From positions 62,001-126,000 of the IMG/VR virus record IMGVR_UViG_3300038468_000190: a DNA stretch of 64,000 nt. The stretch is one strand, 5' to 3'. The position numbers and the translations under genes are program-made. This document shows, one piece after another, positions 1-11,006 of the stretch (its first letter is position 1; every line of letters begins with the position of its first letter). The DNA comes from a virus. The notes under the pieces were generated by a model. That model saw only the letters and a program-made list of their open reading frames with translations, did not search any database and was not told where the DNA came from.

Positions 1-123
1 CTCGACACGACCCTCGACCAGGCCCGTCAGATCCGGCGCATGAGGGAGAAGGAGCTCCGCCGAGCAGAGGTCGAGGGGAGCGCCCCGACACCAACGGAAG
101 AAGATCATGAAAGACCCGAATAG
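1..123 (+). CDS. C-terminal end of an unidentified protein (partial)
   Basis: An open frame enters at base 1 and ends with TAG at 121-123. The visible 40 residues are highly charged with a Pro/Thr/Glu-rich tail. The 5' part lies outside the window. It overlaps the next gene by 17 bases, as is usual in this element. No function can be assigned. Confidence 0.5.
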   Translation, partial: LDTTLDQARQIRRMREKELRRAEVEGSAPTPTEEDHERPE

Positions 124-349
124 ACGCCCCATCTTCGAGCCCTCGGTGCTGCCGGTGCAGACGCTGAGCTCGAAAAATCCTCACGGCCGCACGCCGCTCG
201 AGGCACTTCTCATGCGCGCGCTCGGCACGAAGGACCCGCAAAGGCTCGAGAAGTTTCTCGCCACGCTCCGGGACAAGGCCGTGATTCTCGAGAAAGAAGG
301 CTACGAAGGTCTCTGCCGGGAGATCCGCCGCAAGGTCGGTAGTACGTGA
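107..349 (+). CDS. Small hypothetical protein (80 aa)
   Basis: The ATG at 107 lies inside the end of the preceding frame and follows a purine-rich GGAAGAAG. The protein has a Pro-rich start, then a charged helical half ending in EIRRKVGST. Its stop overlaps the next start as GTGA, which supports translational coupling. No family recognised. Confidence 0.55.
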   Translation: MKDPNRRPIFEPSVLPVQTLSSKNPHGRTPLEALLMRALGTKDPQRLEKFLATLRDKAVILEKEGYEGLCREIRRKVGST

Positions 350-825
350 CCGGAACCGTTCGACGCGGCTTTCTGGAGGTCGATCCGTCGTGGGTCGAGT
401 GGCTCCTCGCGGCGTCGACTTGTCTCCCCTCCTTCCAGATGAGTGCGGAGGGGAGCGCGTGGCAGTGGCGGGGGCCCTGGCGCTGGCCGCGCAAGGTAGG
501 CCTCGGAGTGCCGTTCGTGAGGGCCGCGATCGAGCTCACGGGCGATGAGGAGCCGCACCACGTGAACTGGTGGGCCAATGTGCTTCGGGTAGGCGGCTCC
601 TACCGGAGTCATTCGCACGACGGCCGGTGGGTCTTCGTCTACCACCTGACGGCCGGCACGGCGCTCCACTTCGAGACGGAGAGCTTTCCTGCGACGCCCG
701 GGCAGATGCTGGTGTTCGGGGCGGGGCTTCGGCATTGGACCGACCGGGCCGAGCGCGATGCGCTGCCGCGGGTCTCGATCGTCGGCAATCTCTACTATAG
801 GAGAGGCCACCGAGTGGGGGCCTGA
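346..825 (+). CDS. Putative 2-oxoglutarate/Fe(II) oxygenase-like protein
   Basis: GTG start sharing GTGA with the previous stop; 159 aa. The central part (WANVLRVGGSYRSHSHDGRW, then a run ending GLRHW and RVSIVGN) follows the order seen in small double-stranded beta-helix oxygenases of the TIGR02466 type: Trp-Ala-Asn lead-in, a His/Asp metal pair around H89-D92, a distal metal His at H130 and a 2-oxoglutarate-binding Arg near R142. Such enzymes hydroxylate proteins or small molecules. It sits just upstream of methyltransferase and glycosyltransferase genes, so a role in modifying a surface structure is plausible. Family assignment is from motif order only; another cupin fold is possible. Confidence 0.55.
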   Translation: MTGTVRRGFLEVDPSWVEWLLAASTCLPSFQMSAEGSAWQWRGPWRWPRKVGLGVPFVRAAIELTGDEEPHHVNWWANVLRVGGSYRSHSHDGRWVFVYHLTAGTALHFETESFPATPGQMLVFGAGLRHWTDRAERDALPRVSIVGNLYYRRGHRVGA

Positions 826-837
826 AGGAGCCGGAGC

Positions 838-1167
838 ATGACCAAGAAGAAGAAAAAGATCCGACGGGAGCCCTGGGGCCCGCTGTGGATGCTGCAGGCG
901 CAGCTCATTGGGTTTACGAGCTACAAAGGCAGAAAGCTCGGTCTCACGATCATCGGAACCGCTGGCGAGTACTTGCTCTTGGCGCTCGAGACGACTGCCA
1001 CCGCGCCCGAGGAAGTCTTGGGCGAGCATGCGCACGAGTCGCTAGGCACTTACCCCACCGTCAGCGCCGCCATGACCGCGGCGGCGGCGTACGCGAAGAA
1101 GTGGTGGCGCTCGCAGTCGAAGAAGACGGCCGGGCCGTGGTGCGGCTGCGTGGAGATCGAGGAATGA
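838..1167 (+). CDS. Hypothetical protein (109 aa), Lys-rich N-terminus
   Basis: ATG after GGAGCCGGAGC. It starts with a run of lysines and continues as a mixed alpha/beta sequence with a short Ala-rich helix and a C-terminal WCGCVEI. The stop overlaps the next start as ATGA. No family recognised; it may be an accessory to the adjacent methyltransferase. Confidence 0.5.
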   Translation: MTKKKKKIRREPWGPLWMLQAQLIGFTSYKGRKLGLTIIGTAGEYLLLALETTATAPEEVLGEHAHESLGTYPTVSAAMTAAAAYAKKWWRSQSKKTAGPWCGCVEIEE

Positions 1168-2744
1168 AGATCGTTGCCGATGACGTCCGTCGCCTGAGTC
1201 TCGAGCCGCTCCGTCCCTTCGTCAGGGATAACCACGAGTTCTACGGGGCGCCGGGCAAGGAGCACTATGCCTTGCTCGCGTACCTGTCGACCCGCGTCAG
1301 CGGCCGGACGATCTTCGACATCGGCACGCACCGAGGCGATTCCGCGATGGCGCTGTCGCTGAATCGAGACAATCGGGTGATCTCGTTCGACCTCGTCGAC
1401 AAGGGAGTTCCGGAGATCCGGCGGCTTCGCGACAACGTGTGCTTTTGCCTCGCCGATCTCTGGGATCCCGCGGTTCGAGAGACATGGAAGAGCCCGCTCC
1501 TTTCGAGCGCGATCATCTCGATCGACATCGATCCGCACGAGGGGCGCCGAGAGCTCGAGTTCGTGGAGTGGCTCATGGCGGAGCAGTACGCAGGCATCGT
1601 CATCTTGGACGACATTTGGTACTTCAAGGACATGCGGGACCGGCTCTGGTCCCGGATCCATGGGGATTTGAAGTGCGACGTGACGCCCATAGGGCACTGG
1701 TCCGGGACGGGCCTCGTATCGCTCTACGAGCACGTGGAGTGCGACGCCGTGCCGAAGCGGCTCTATACCGGCAACTGGACGCTCGTCACGGGCTACTTCG
1801 ATCTCACGACCTTGCCGGACGCGACTCCGGAGATCCAGGCGCGCCCGCCGACTCATTATCTCGACGATCACGCGGGCGGCACGCTCGGCCTCGACCAGAA
1901 CCTCGTCATCTTCACGGAGCCGAAGTACGAACAGAAGATCTGGGACATGCGACCCCGGTGGCTCTGGCCGCGGACAGACGTCGTCGTGAGGTCCTTCGAC
2001 ACATTCCCCATGTGGCCGCATCTCGAGCGCATCATCGAAAACCGAAACGGCCCGGCGTGCGCTCGGGACCGGCGTAATACCGCCTCCTACTACCTCTTTT
2101 GCATGGCGCGGAGCGCGATGCTGAAGAGCGCCATGCGGGTGAATCGGTTCGAGAGCACGCACTTCGGCTGGATCAATATCTGCATCGAGCGGATGGGCTT
2201 TCGTAACCTCGCGCATCTTGCAGGGGCGCTAGCCTGCAATCGGTCGAAGTTCTCGTGCGCTCAGATCGACTACATCCCGAAGAGCGTGCTCGGCTCCCTA
2301 CCGGCGTTCTTCGGCAGAGAAGGCTGCCGTGATCCGCATAGCCCCGAGCGGTCGTCGATGTGTAGCGGCTTCTTTACGGGCGACGTCAAACACATGACCG
2401 AGGTCACGAGCCTCGTGGAAACGAAGTTTCTCGAGTGCCTCGCTCTGGGCTACGGCCACGCCGACGAGCAGCTCTTCGGGCTCGTGCATGCGGACCGCCC
2501 GGGGCTCTTCGATTTGTATCCGGCCGACTACACCGAAATGGTCACGAACTACGCGGCGGTCCACGAGCGGCCGGGCAGTATCCTGAATACCGTCATCGCG
2601 GGGAGCCTCGCTGCCGGCGACAGAGCGGTGACCGAGCGGGCCGTTGCCGCTGTCTGGGACGGTTACGTAGCGGGCAAGTGCCAGCTTACCGATCGAGAGC
2701 TCGAGGCCCTGCTTCACGCCAGGAGTACTTGTACGCCACCATGA
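1164..2744 (+). CDS. Fusion: SAM methyltransferase + HtrL/YibB-like glycosyltransferase
   Basis: Start set at the ATG overlapping the previous stop (ATGA); 526 aa. The frame is open further upstream, but that part reads as a shadow of the preceding gene. Residues about 45-190 look like a class I SAM-dependent methyltransferase: a TIFDIGTHRGDSAMAL motif I, an acidic ISIDIDPHEG and a DDIWYFKD strand, as in Methyltransf_24 or cephalosporin-hydroxylase-like proteins. From about residue 205 the sequence changes to an HtrL/YibB-like pattern (TLVTGYFDL, then NLVIFTEP, and FGWINICIERMG), a glycosyltransferase-like family tied to surface polysaccharides. The fusion implies two coupled steps on one glycan. 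Its end overlaps a convergent methyltransferase by 59 bases. Confidence 0.7.
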   Translation: MKIVADDVRRLSLEPLRPFVRDNHEFYGAPGKEHYALLAYLSTRVSGRTIFDIGTHRGDSAMALSLNRDNRVISFDLVDKGVPEIRRLRDNVCFCLADLWDPAVRETWKSPLLSSAIISIDIDPHEGRRELEFVEWLMAEQYAGIVILDDIWYFKDMRDRLWSRIHGDLKCDVTPIGHWSGTGLVSLYEHVECDAVPKRLYTGNWTLVTGYFDLTTLPDATPEIQARPPTHYLDDHAGGTLGLDQNLVIFTEPKYEQKIWDMRPRWLWPRTDVVVRSFDTFPMWPHLERIIENRNGPACARDRRNTASYYLFCMARSAMLKSAMRVNRFESTHFGWINICIERMGFRNLAHLAGALACNRSKFSCAQIDYIPKSVLGSLPAFFGREGCRDPHSPERSSMCSGFFTGDVKHMTEVTSLVETKFLECLALGYGHADEQLFGLVHADRPGLFDLYPADYTEMVTNYAAVHERPGSILNTVIAGSLAAGDRAVTERAVAAVWDGYVAGKCQLTDRELEALLHARSTCTPP

Positions 2745-3327
2745 GCTCCGACTTCGGGCAGTCGACGACGAAGTAGGGTGCGTCGCCGATGACGTCGAGG
2801 ACGCTCGCCCAGAGCGTCGTGCGTAAGGAGCTCCCGGGCTGAATATCCTCGAGTACGAAGACGCCACCGGGACGGAGGTGAGGCCAGAGGTTCTGGAGCG
2901 TGGACAGTTGCGAGGCCGCGTCGTGGGCGCCGTCGTCGATGACGATGTCCATAATCGGCTGGTCGCTCCGAAAAAATCCGTCGACATCGGTCCTCCGCGT
3001 CGAGTCGCAGAGCGCCGTCTCGATGCGCTCCTCGGAGAATTGCGTGTCCTTCTGTACGTCGAAACCGGTGACCCAGGCCCGCGGAAAGTATTCTCGCCAC
3101 GCTCGGAGCGACGCCCCGGGTCGATAGCCCGGCAGATCGTGGCCGTACATCGAGCTCTCCGCTCCCGGGGTCAACGTGCCGATGCCGATCTCGAGGAGGC
3201 GGACCGGTCGGCTGCGATAGGGCGCAAAAATCTCGCTGTAGGTCCTCGCGTAGCCGTTCTGGCCCTTGTCGGTTCCGTGTCGAGCAAAAAGGGAAATGAG
3301 CTCTAGCTCGAGTGCCGATCCAGGCAT
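2686..3327 (-). CDS. SAM-dependent sugar O-methyltransferase, MycE/ElmMI-like
   Basis: 213 aa. HGTDKGQNGYARTYSEIF followed by VRLLEIGIGT is the start signature of macrolide/tetracenomycin sugar O-methyltransferases, where the second segment binds SAM. DIVIDDGAHD and GGVFVLEDIQPGS give the metal/SAM-binding acidic motifs downstream. Such enzymes methylate rhamnose-type hydroxyls. Its place among glycosyltransferases suggests methylation of a phage or host surface glycan. It converges on and overlaps the previous gene. Confidence 0.75.
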   Translation of the reverse strand: MPGSALELELISLFARHGTDKGQNGYARTYSEIFAPYRSRPVRLLEIGIGTLTPGAESSMYGHDLPGYRPGASLRAWREYFPRAWVTGFDVQKDTQFSEERIETALCDSTRRTDVDGFFRSDQPIMDIVIDDGAHDAASQLSTLQNLWPHLRPGGVFVLEDIQPGSSLRTTLWASVLDVIGDAPYFVVDCPKSELMVAYKYSWREAGPRALDR

Positions 3328-3340
3328 CGTTGGTTCTCCT

Positions 3341-4159
3341 TTAGTACGAGCTTCGGAGCGCCCGGCAGCGCCGGAGCCCCTCTTCTAAGTTCCCGTCCTC
3401 GAGCGCGCGGACGGCCATGTCGAGGATGAGGGCCTGGCTCCCCCGGACCCGCCGCCAGTTCTCGGCGAGCGAGGGGTGGTCGCCATAGTACGTCTCGAAC
3501 CGCTCCGGGTGCCGGAAGAGGACGCGTCCGATGAGCATCTCGTCCGTCGCGACGTAGCCCAAGTCTAGCGAGAGCTCCCACTCCTTCTCCATCTCGGCGG
3601 CAAGCCATCGGATCTCCGCCGGTCGCGCCGACCAGAGCCCACCGCCGACGGGCCACCAGTGTCGCTCGTAGTAGCGGTCGACGGAGTATCGCGCCGAGCG
3701 GGGCACGTAGGAGATTTCCGAGAGCCGGATCTTCCCCGGCTCGGGAGGCCTCGCGAGGACCTCGTGGAGCGTCTCGCCCTCGCGGTGAGGCAGGCAGAGG
3801 TCGGCCCACGTGAGCACGGCGTCTGCGTTCACTTGGGACGCGGCGTCGACCATCCAGGAAATCCGATGCCGCATGAGGCAGAAGTAGCGCGGCGTGTCCT
3901 TCAGAGGGTCCCATCCGATCCGCGAGTGCTGGAGATTTTGGGTGATGCGATCGATGTCGGAAAAGTCCGGTGCGATGACGGGTACGGTCAATATCCTGCG
4001 GAACGCCGTCCGCTCGATAAAGTCGTCGTCCGCGTAGACGACCATCGACACACCCGCGTGACCGAGGAGCCAGGATGACCGAACGGCCCACTCAGCGGTC
4101 GGCGTGCGTCGCTCCTCGAATTTCTCGAGGTTGTAGAAGCCGGTGACGATCATGGCCAT
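3341..4159 (-). CDS. HtrL/YibB-like glycosyltransferase-family protein
   Basis: 272 aa from the ATG at 4159; a second ATG at 4153 shares ATGA with the upstream stop and is an equally good start. It opens with MIVTGFYNLEKF, then VVYADDDF, a conserved RYFCLMRHRISWMVDAA helix and DAVLTWADLCLP, all in the order of the HtrL/YibB family. It is shorter than, but alignable by eye with, the second half of the fusion at 1164-2744. It probably acts in the same polysaccharide pathway, in an operon with the upstream GT2 enzyme and the downstream methyltransferase. Confidence 0.65.
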   Translation of the reverse strand: MAMIVTGFYNLEKFEERRTPTAEWAVRSSWLLGHAGVSMVVYADDDFIERTAFRRILTVPVIAPDFSDIDRITQNLQHSRIGWDPLKDTPRYFCLMRHRISWMVDAASQVNADAVLTWADLCLPHREGETLHEVLARPPEPGKIRLSEISYVPRSARYSVDRYYERHWWPVGGGLWSARPAEIRWLAAEMEKEWELSLDLGYVATDEMLIGRVLFRHPERFETYYGDHPSLAENWRRVRGSQALILDMAVRALEDGNLEEGLRRCRALRSSY

Positions 4160-6228
4160 TGCCGGATGCTCCGGAGCACCAGCTCGACATCGAACGTCGC
4201 CCAGCGCGCTTCTCTGTCCTCGACGCCGTAGGTCGCGATGAGCCGGCGGCCGAGTTTCGCGAGTCCGCAGCAGTACTCGACGCCTGCGTGATCGAAGTAC
4301 CAGGGGAGCGACACGCCGACCACGGTCGGGACGTCGCCTTCGAGGAGCACCCAGCGGTGGCCGTAGATCGAGTATTCCCAGCTCGCCGTATTGGGCATGT
4401 ACGCCGTCTCGTGGACGACAGCGAGCCACCGATTGCGAGAGATCTGTACGGGCGAAGAGCTCCCCTTGAAGCGAGCGAGGCGCCGGGCGGGCGTGTAACG
4501 CCGAAACTCTTGGCAGGCTCCGGTCTCCGTGTCGACTTCGACGATCACGAACGGGTCCCACGAATAGATGACAAGGAGCGTCCGCTGTCCGACGTTGCCC
4601 TCGATGGACCACGGGACCCAGTTTTTCTCGCGTGCACCGTCGTGCTTCTGACCGTAGTCGAGCGTCTTCAATTCCGCGACGCTCCGGAGGTCGTCGCTCA
4701 TGCGACCGAGGACGACTCGCGGCCAGCCGCCCGCGCCCGGCGTTTGGCAGCTCGTCGCCGTAAACCAGAGCGCCCCGTTGTGCCGTACCCAGCGCTTGTC
4801 TTCGAGCCCCCGGATACGCGTGAGCTCCCATTCGGCAGGGAGCGTCTCCTCGATTTCTACTGCGTCGCTCGTCACGACGAGTGCGTCGTCATTGAGCTCG
4901 GCTTCCGAGACGGCGCCGCGCGTGAGAAACGTCCCCCCGTGCGGGTCGTAGTAGCGGCCGTTTCTTTGGGTGTAGTTCACGAGGCGAAGGTGCACATCGA
5001 AGGAGTTATAGGCCTTCGCGGCCGGCGCGATCGTTGGGTTGGTCGCGACGTACGGCAGCCCGTATTTGTCGTCGAGTCCCGCCGGCACGGGGAAGGTCCC
5101 CTTCCCGAGGCTCGGAAACTCCGACAGGTAAAAGGTCTGATTGCACGCGAAGTGATCGTAGCGATCGGCCGATTCGCCGCGGCGAAGAACGAGCTTCTCG
5201 GCCGCTTCGGCTCCTATCGCTCGGCCTCCGACGGCGTAATAGCCGACGATCGAGGTCTCGTAGAGCGGCTCCTTGTCGTTGGCATCGGATTCGACGAAGA
5301 GCTTATCGCCCGAGCGCGGGAGCGCCCTCGCCCTCTCCGCGAACATGAACGCGAGGTTGTTCTTCCCTGCCAGCCGAAAGTGCGTCGCGAGGCGCGAGAG
5401 GGGCTCGGCTCGATGGGGCCGTTCCTCGTGGGCGCGAAGGAGCGCGGCCATACCGGCATCCTCCTCTCCTAGCGCGAGGAGCGCGCGCCCGATCTTGTAG
5501 AGCGAATACCAGATTTCTTCGTCCCAGCCGCCGAGGAGGCGCCGCCGCGTGTAAAAGGGGATGGCCTTTGCGAACTCGCCGATGTCGAAATACGATTGAG
5601 CGAGGTAGAAGAGGTAGCGCACGTTGTTCGGCTCGGTCTCGAGCCCCTCGGTGAGCAGGCGAATGTCCCGTGCGGTCTTGTCTCCCTTGGCTCCTCCGTC
5701 GCCTATGTCCTGGATCCAAAGGTGCGGCATTGGCGTCGGTGTGCAGTTGGGCTCGGGGCTCCAGTACTCGTGCGTGACGCCGACGCTCGTCCACTTGTGC
5801 GACAGTCGGCAGAGCCGGGTGTTCGACCAGCGGAGATCTCCCGTCCGCTGTTCGACCTCGTACCAGGGCTCGGTGAGCTTCTGTCGGTCGAAGAGCCCGG
5901 TCGAGTGCAGGATCATGTCCGCGTCGAGGCAGAGCATGTAGGTCCGCGCTGGGGGCCAGTATATGGCGGCTCGCTCGGCGGCTCGCTCGGCGGCCCGGGT
6001 GCGGTTATGGCCAAAGTTTCGCCACGGGTCGTGCCACACGACGGTCCGAAGGTTGTGCGCTCGGCCGAAGTCTTCGATCTTCTTGACGGTGTCGTCGGTC
6101 GAGCCGGTATCGGCCACGAACACCGCGCTCAAGAGCGGCCGCGCGCTCTCGAGGCATCGCTCGATGACGCGCGACTCGTTCTTGACGATCATGGATAGGA
6201 CAAGGCGGATCTCTAGGTCGTCGGACAT
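4150..6228 (-). CDS. GT2 glycosyltransferase with TPR and beta-propeller-like C-terminus
   Basis: 692 aa. The N-terminal GT-A domain has MIVKNESRVIERCLES, ADTGSTDDT (about 39-47) and the metal-binding LDAD at about 101-104. Residues about 190-310 form TPR-like helices (PNNVRYLFYLAQSYFDIGEF). The last 300 residues are rich in Trp/Tyr strands and resemble the propeller seen behind some bacterial GT2-TPR proteins. Such enzymes add sugars in polysaccharide or glycoprotein assembly. It heads a three-gene minus-strand operon with the HtrL-like protein and the O-methyltransferase. Confidence 0.75.
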   Translation of the reverse strand: MSDDLEIRLVLSMIVKNESRVIERCLESARPLLSAVFVADTGSTDDTVKKIEDFGRAHNLRTVVWHDPWRNFGHNRTRAAERAAERAAIYWPPARTYMLCLDADMILHSTGLFDRQKLTEPWYEVEQRTGDLRWSNTRLCRLSHKWTSVGVTHEYWSPEPNCTPTPMPHLWIQDIGDGGAKGDKTARDIRLLTEGLETEPNNVRYLFYLAQSYFDIGEFAKAIPFYTRRRLLGGWDEEIWYSLYKIGRALLALGEEDAGMAALLRAHEERPHRAEPLSRLATHFRLAGKNNLAFMFAERARALPRSGDKLFVESDANDKEPLYETSIVGYYAVGGRAIGAEAAEKLVLRRGESADRYDHFACNQTFYLSEFPSLGKGTFPVPAGLDDKYGLPYVATNPTIAPAAKAYNSFDVHLRLVNYTQRNGRYYDPHGGTFLTRGAVSEAELNDDALVVTSDAVEIEETLPAEWELTRIRGLEDKRWVRHNGALWFTATSCQTPGAGGWPRVVLGRMSDDLRSVAELKTLDYGQKHDGAREKNWVPWSIEGNVGQRTLLVIYSWDPFVIVEVDTETGACQEFRRYTPARRLARFKGSSSPVQISRNRWLAVVHETAYMPNTASWEYSIYGHRWVLLEGDVPTVVGVSLPWYFDHAGVEYCCGLAKLGRRLIATYGVEDREARWATFDVELVLRSIRQWP

Positions 6229-6327
6229 GTGTAGCTCCCGGGCAAATCTAAGCCCAGATCCGGTCGCCGGGCGAGCCCTTTCAGGCTGGGCTTCCCTTGC
6301 TCGCTTAACCGGGCTATTCTCGTCAGC

Positions 6328-6774
6328 ATGTTCGGGTCGTCAGCGGACGTATTCGAGAACATCCCGCCTGAAGTCACTCGCGAGTCTGGCCCCCCGGCCC
6401 CGGCTGGCGTCGGTGCGACGCCCGACGGCCTAGGCATGCAGGGCATGGGAGCGTACGCCACGGCGATGAGCGGCAAGGTCGACTTCCTCGAGCCCGGCGA
6501 CGCGTCGCCCGAAGCGGCTCTTCGGAGCGCGGGGCTCGTGTCGCTCGCCGCGGCAGTCGCTTTCGGAGCGGGACTCGCGCTCGGCGGAGGCTGGGGCGCG
6601 ATAAGCGGCATCATGCTCTCGGGCTCCGGCTTCAACATTTACCGAGCGCAGAAGTGGTGGGGCTCGCCCGAGCCGAGCGAGAAACACGAAGCGGTCGTCT
6701 CGGCGATCTTCGGCGCGATTGGTCTCGCTGCCGGCGGCTACTCGGCATACAAGGCCTACCAGGCGAAAGGTTAG
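6328..6774 (+). CDS. Small glycine-rich membrane protein
   Basis: 148 aa. A polar, Pro-rich N-terminal third is followed by two hydrophobic Gly/Ala helices (LVSLAAAVAFGAGLALGGG and AIFGAIGLAAGGYSAY) separated by a short Trp loop. Glycine-zipper-like spacing suggests helix packing in a membrane. It begins the rightward virion-type gene block. Possible holin or virion membrane protein; function not assignable. Confidence 0.55.
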   Translation: MFGSSADVFENIPPEVTRESGPPAPAGVGATPDGLGMQGMGAYATAMSGKVDFLEPGDASPEAALRSAGLVSLAAAVAFGAGLALGGGWGAISGIMLSGSGFNIYRAQKWWGSPEPSEKHEAVVSAIFGAIGLAAGGYSAYKAYQAKG

Positions 6775-6775
6775 T

Positions 6776-8943
<2,168 letters not shown>

Positions 8944-8954
8944 TCGACAATGAG

Positions 8955-10484
8955 ATGACGATCAGGGCTGAAACGGGCACTTCTGGGCGAGGTACGCCGC
9001 GCGTCCCGCCGGGTGCCAGCGCCACGGGACTGACCTTCGACAGCCCGCAGGATCTTGCCGCCTATAACGCGACTGCGTTGCCGCATGACTCGGTCGTCGA
9101 GGTCGGCGTGGTGCACGACTCGTATCGTTACATCCCGTCGCCGAGCGCCGAGCTTCTAGCAGCCGTAGATGGCTTGAACGTCATCGCGCCTGTCGCGCCC
9201 GCAGGTGCGGTATTCGAGCGGCTCTATCTGCCTAATCAGGTAGCTTGGTACCAGACAGCGTGGACGATCGATCCGGTAGCGGGTGACGACCGCAACGCCG
9301 GCACGGCTCTGTCGCCGCTCAGGACGCTGAACGAGTGGGCTACCCGCATGCAGAACGGGGTCGTACAGCAGGACGTCACCGTCACCGTCCTTGCCGGCAC
9401 CGCCAACACGAAGCCGATCTACCTCCGCATTCGGATCAGCTACGCGGCGAGCGCGATCATTCGAATCGTCGGCACGGTCACTCCTGATGCCGGCCACACG
9501 GTGACGGCCGTCACGGCGAGCGTTCCGACGACTTCCGCCGGAACGAACGTGCGCGGATTCATCTCGAGCGCAGACGCTTTCACGGACAAGTCGCGCATTC
9601 GGTTCACGTCCGGCGCTCGGAGCGGCTACACGTGCCAGGTAACGGGCTTCAACGTCGTCAACACGTCGGCGTTCATATCGACCCCGGGCATCCTCTCGAA
9701 CCTTCACCCGCCGAACTCTATCTCTCCGGCCACGGGGTTTCCGGCGATCAACGACACCTACGTCGTCGACACGTTGAACACCATCGTCGACACGACCGAC
9801 ATGAACATCGAGGTCGACGGATCTGGTCGATTGATCTTCGAGGACGTGAATCTCAGAAACATCTCGAACCCGCAAAACCTCATCGTTTGTCGCGGCGCAA
9901 ACCCTGGGAACTTCGGTTCGTCCGTTCTTTTCTACAACTGTATCGCCCCGAGCGGCGCAGAGGTCATCTGGCTTTCGGACTCCGAGTGCTCGTTCGTCAA
10001 CTGCGCGTTCGACGCCTTCTTCGCGTCGGCCAATAACTCGGTCGTCTTCATGCGCACGTGCGTGTTCCGTCTCTTGAGCGGCAGCGGCCTATCGTGTCAA
10101 GCCGTCGAGGGCGGCTACATCCAATTCTCGAGCCCGAATTGCTTCGACGGCGCCGGGATCAATATCGACGACGGATTCATGGAGTTCAACAGCGGCGACG
10201 CGCAGTGGTGCGACGGGCCTGGAGGAACCGGCCTTCAGACCTTCGGCAAGGTGTACGTGCACAGCGGCTTTCTCATCTGGGGCGGCAGCGCCAACAGCGG
10301 GAACAACTTTGCGCGCTTCCTTCGAGTCTTCTCGGGCGGCGGTATCTATTCGACGACAGGCGCAGCGCCGACAGTCGGCCCGAACGTCACGAGCGATGTT
10401 TTGGTCGGTAACTTTGCCACCAGCTACGCCGCTATTCCGTACGTCAACGCCACGAATCTGGCGGCGTACACCACGATCGCTTGA
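8955..10484 (+). CDS. Right-handed beta-helix tail-spike-like protein
   Basis: 509 aa. The segment WTIDPVAGDDRNAGTALSPL, followed by LRTLNEWATRM, is the common entry to phage spike and pectate-lyase-like parallel beta-helices. It is followed by many short Asn/Gly-rich turns (ADAFTDKSRIRFTSG, LFYNCIAPSGAEV, CVFRLLSGSGL). Such proteins bind or cut surface polysaccharide. No catalytic residues could be placed. Together with its neighbours it forms a receptor-binding set. Confidence 0.65.
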   Translation: MTIRAETGTSGRGTPRVPPGASATGLTFDSPQDLAAYNATALPHDSVVEVGVVHDSYRYIPSPSAELLAAVDGLNVIAPVAPAGAVFERLYLPNQVAWYQTAWTIDPVAGDDRNAGTALSPLRTLNEWATRMQNGVVQQDVTVTVLAGTANTKPIYLRIRISYAASAIIRIVGTVTPDAGHTVTAVTASVPTTSAGTNVRGFISSADAFTDKSRIRFTSGARSGYTCQVTGFNVVNTSAFISTPGILSNLHPPNSISPATGFPAINDTYVVDTLNTIVDTTDMNIEVDGSGRLIFEDVNLRNISNPQNLIVCRGANPGNFGSSVLFYNCIAPSGAEVIWLSDSECSFVNCAFDAFFASANNSVVFMRTCVFRLLSGSGLSCQAVEGGYIQFSSPNCFDGAGINIDDGFMEFNSGDAQWCDGPGGTGLQTFGKVYVHSGFLIWGGSANSGNNFARFLRVFSGGGIYSTTGAAPTVGPNVTSDVLVGNFATSYAAIPYVNATNLAAYTTIA

Positions 10485-10495
10485 CGGGCTAGCCC

Positions 10496-11002
10496 ATGTC
10501 TTCGACGCGCATAGGTAACGGAGTGGACATCGAGGCGTCGGCGGCCCCGGCCGTGAGCGGAGCCAGCGTTGCGCGCATCTACTTCGATTCGACGACGTTG
10601 CAGCTCATGCTGTCGCAGAACGCGGCGCCGTTTCAGTACATGCTCGCCGACGGCGCGTACTGGGGGTTCAATGCGCCTGGCAATAACGCCTTCGGCACAC
10701 CGTTCCAGGCCGTCAACGCCGCTGCCGAGATCAACGGGCAATGGGCAGTTCCGAAGGACGGCACCCTCGCAGGGCTTGCGATCCGCGCACTCAACGCGAA
10801 CTTCTCTGCGGCAGGAAACTGCACACTAAATGTCGGCGGCGTACCGTCCACGCTCGTCGCCGCGTACGCCGGCACAGGCAACCTGTTCGCCGACGACACG
10901 CACTTGGTGCAAGTCGTGCGCGGGGATTTGATCTCGATCCAGGTATCGGCGGCGCTCACGAACAACCCGATCTTTGCGAGCGTTCTCCTTTTACCGCGCT
11001 GA
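10496..11002 (+). CDS. Putative fibre/decoration protein A
   Basis: 168 aa, beta-rich. The C-terminal half (IRALNANFSAAGNCTLNV, VVRGDLISIQVSAALTNN) is closely matched in the next gene, so the two are paralogs by tandem duplication. No enzymatic motif. Probably a trimeric fibre tip or decoration protein. Confidence 0.5.
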   Translation: MSSTRIGNGVDIEASAAPAVSGASVARIYFDSTTLQLMLSQNAAPFQYMLADGAYWGFNAPGNNAFGTPFQAVNAAAEINGQWAVPKDGTLAGLAIRALNANFSAAGNCTLNVGGVPSTLVAAYAGTGNLFADDTHLVQVVRGDLISIQVSAALTNNPIFASVLLLPR

Positions 11003-11006
11003 AACC

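Noticed and set aside
885-1163. N-terminal extension of the methyltransferase fusion
   Set aside because: Out-of-frame shadow of the 838-1167 gene, basic and low-complexity; the ATGA start at 1164 is far better.
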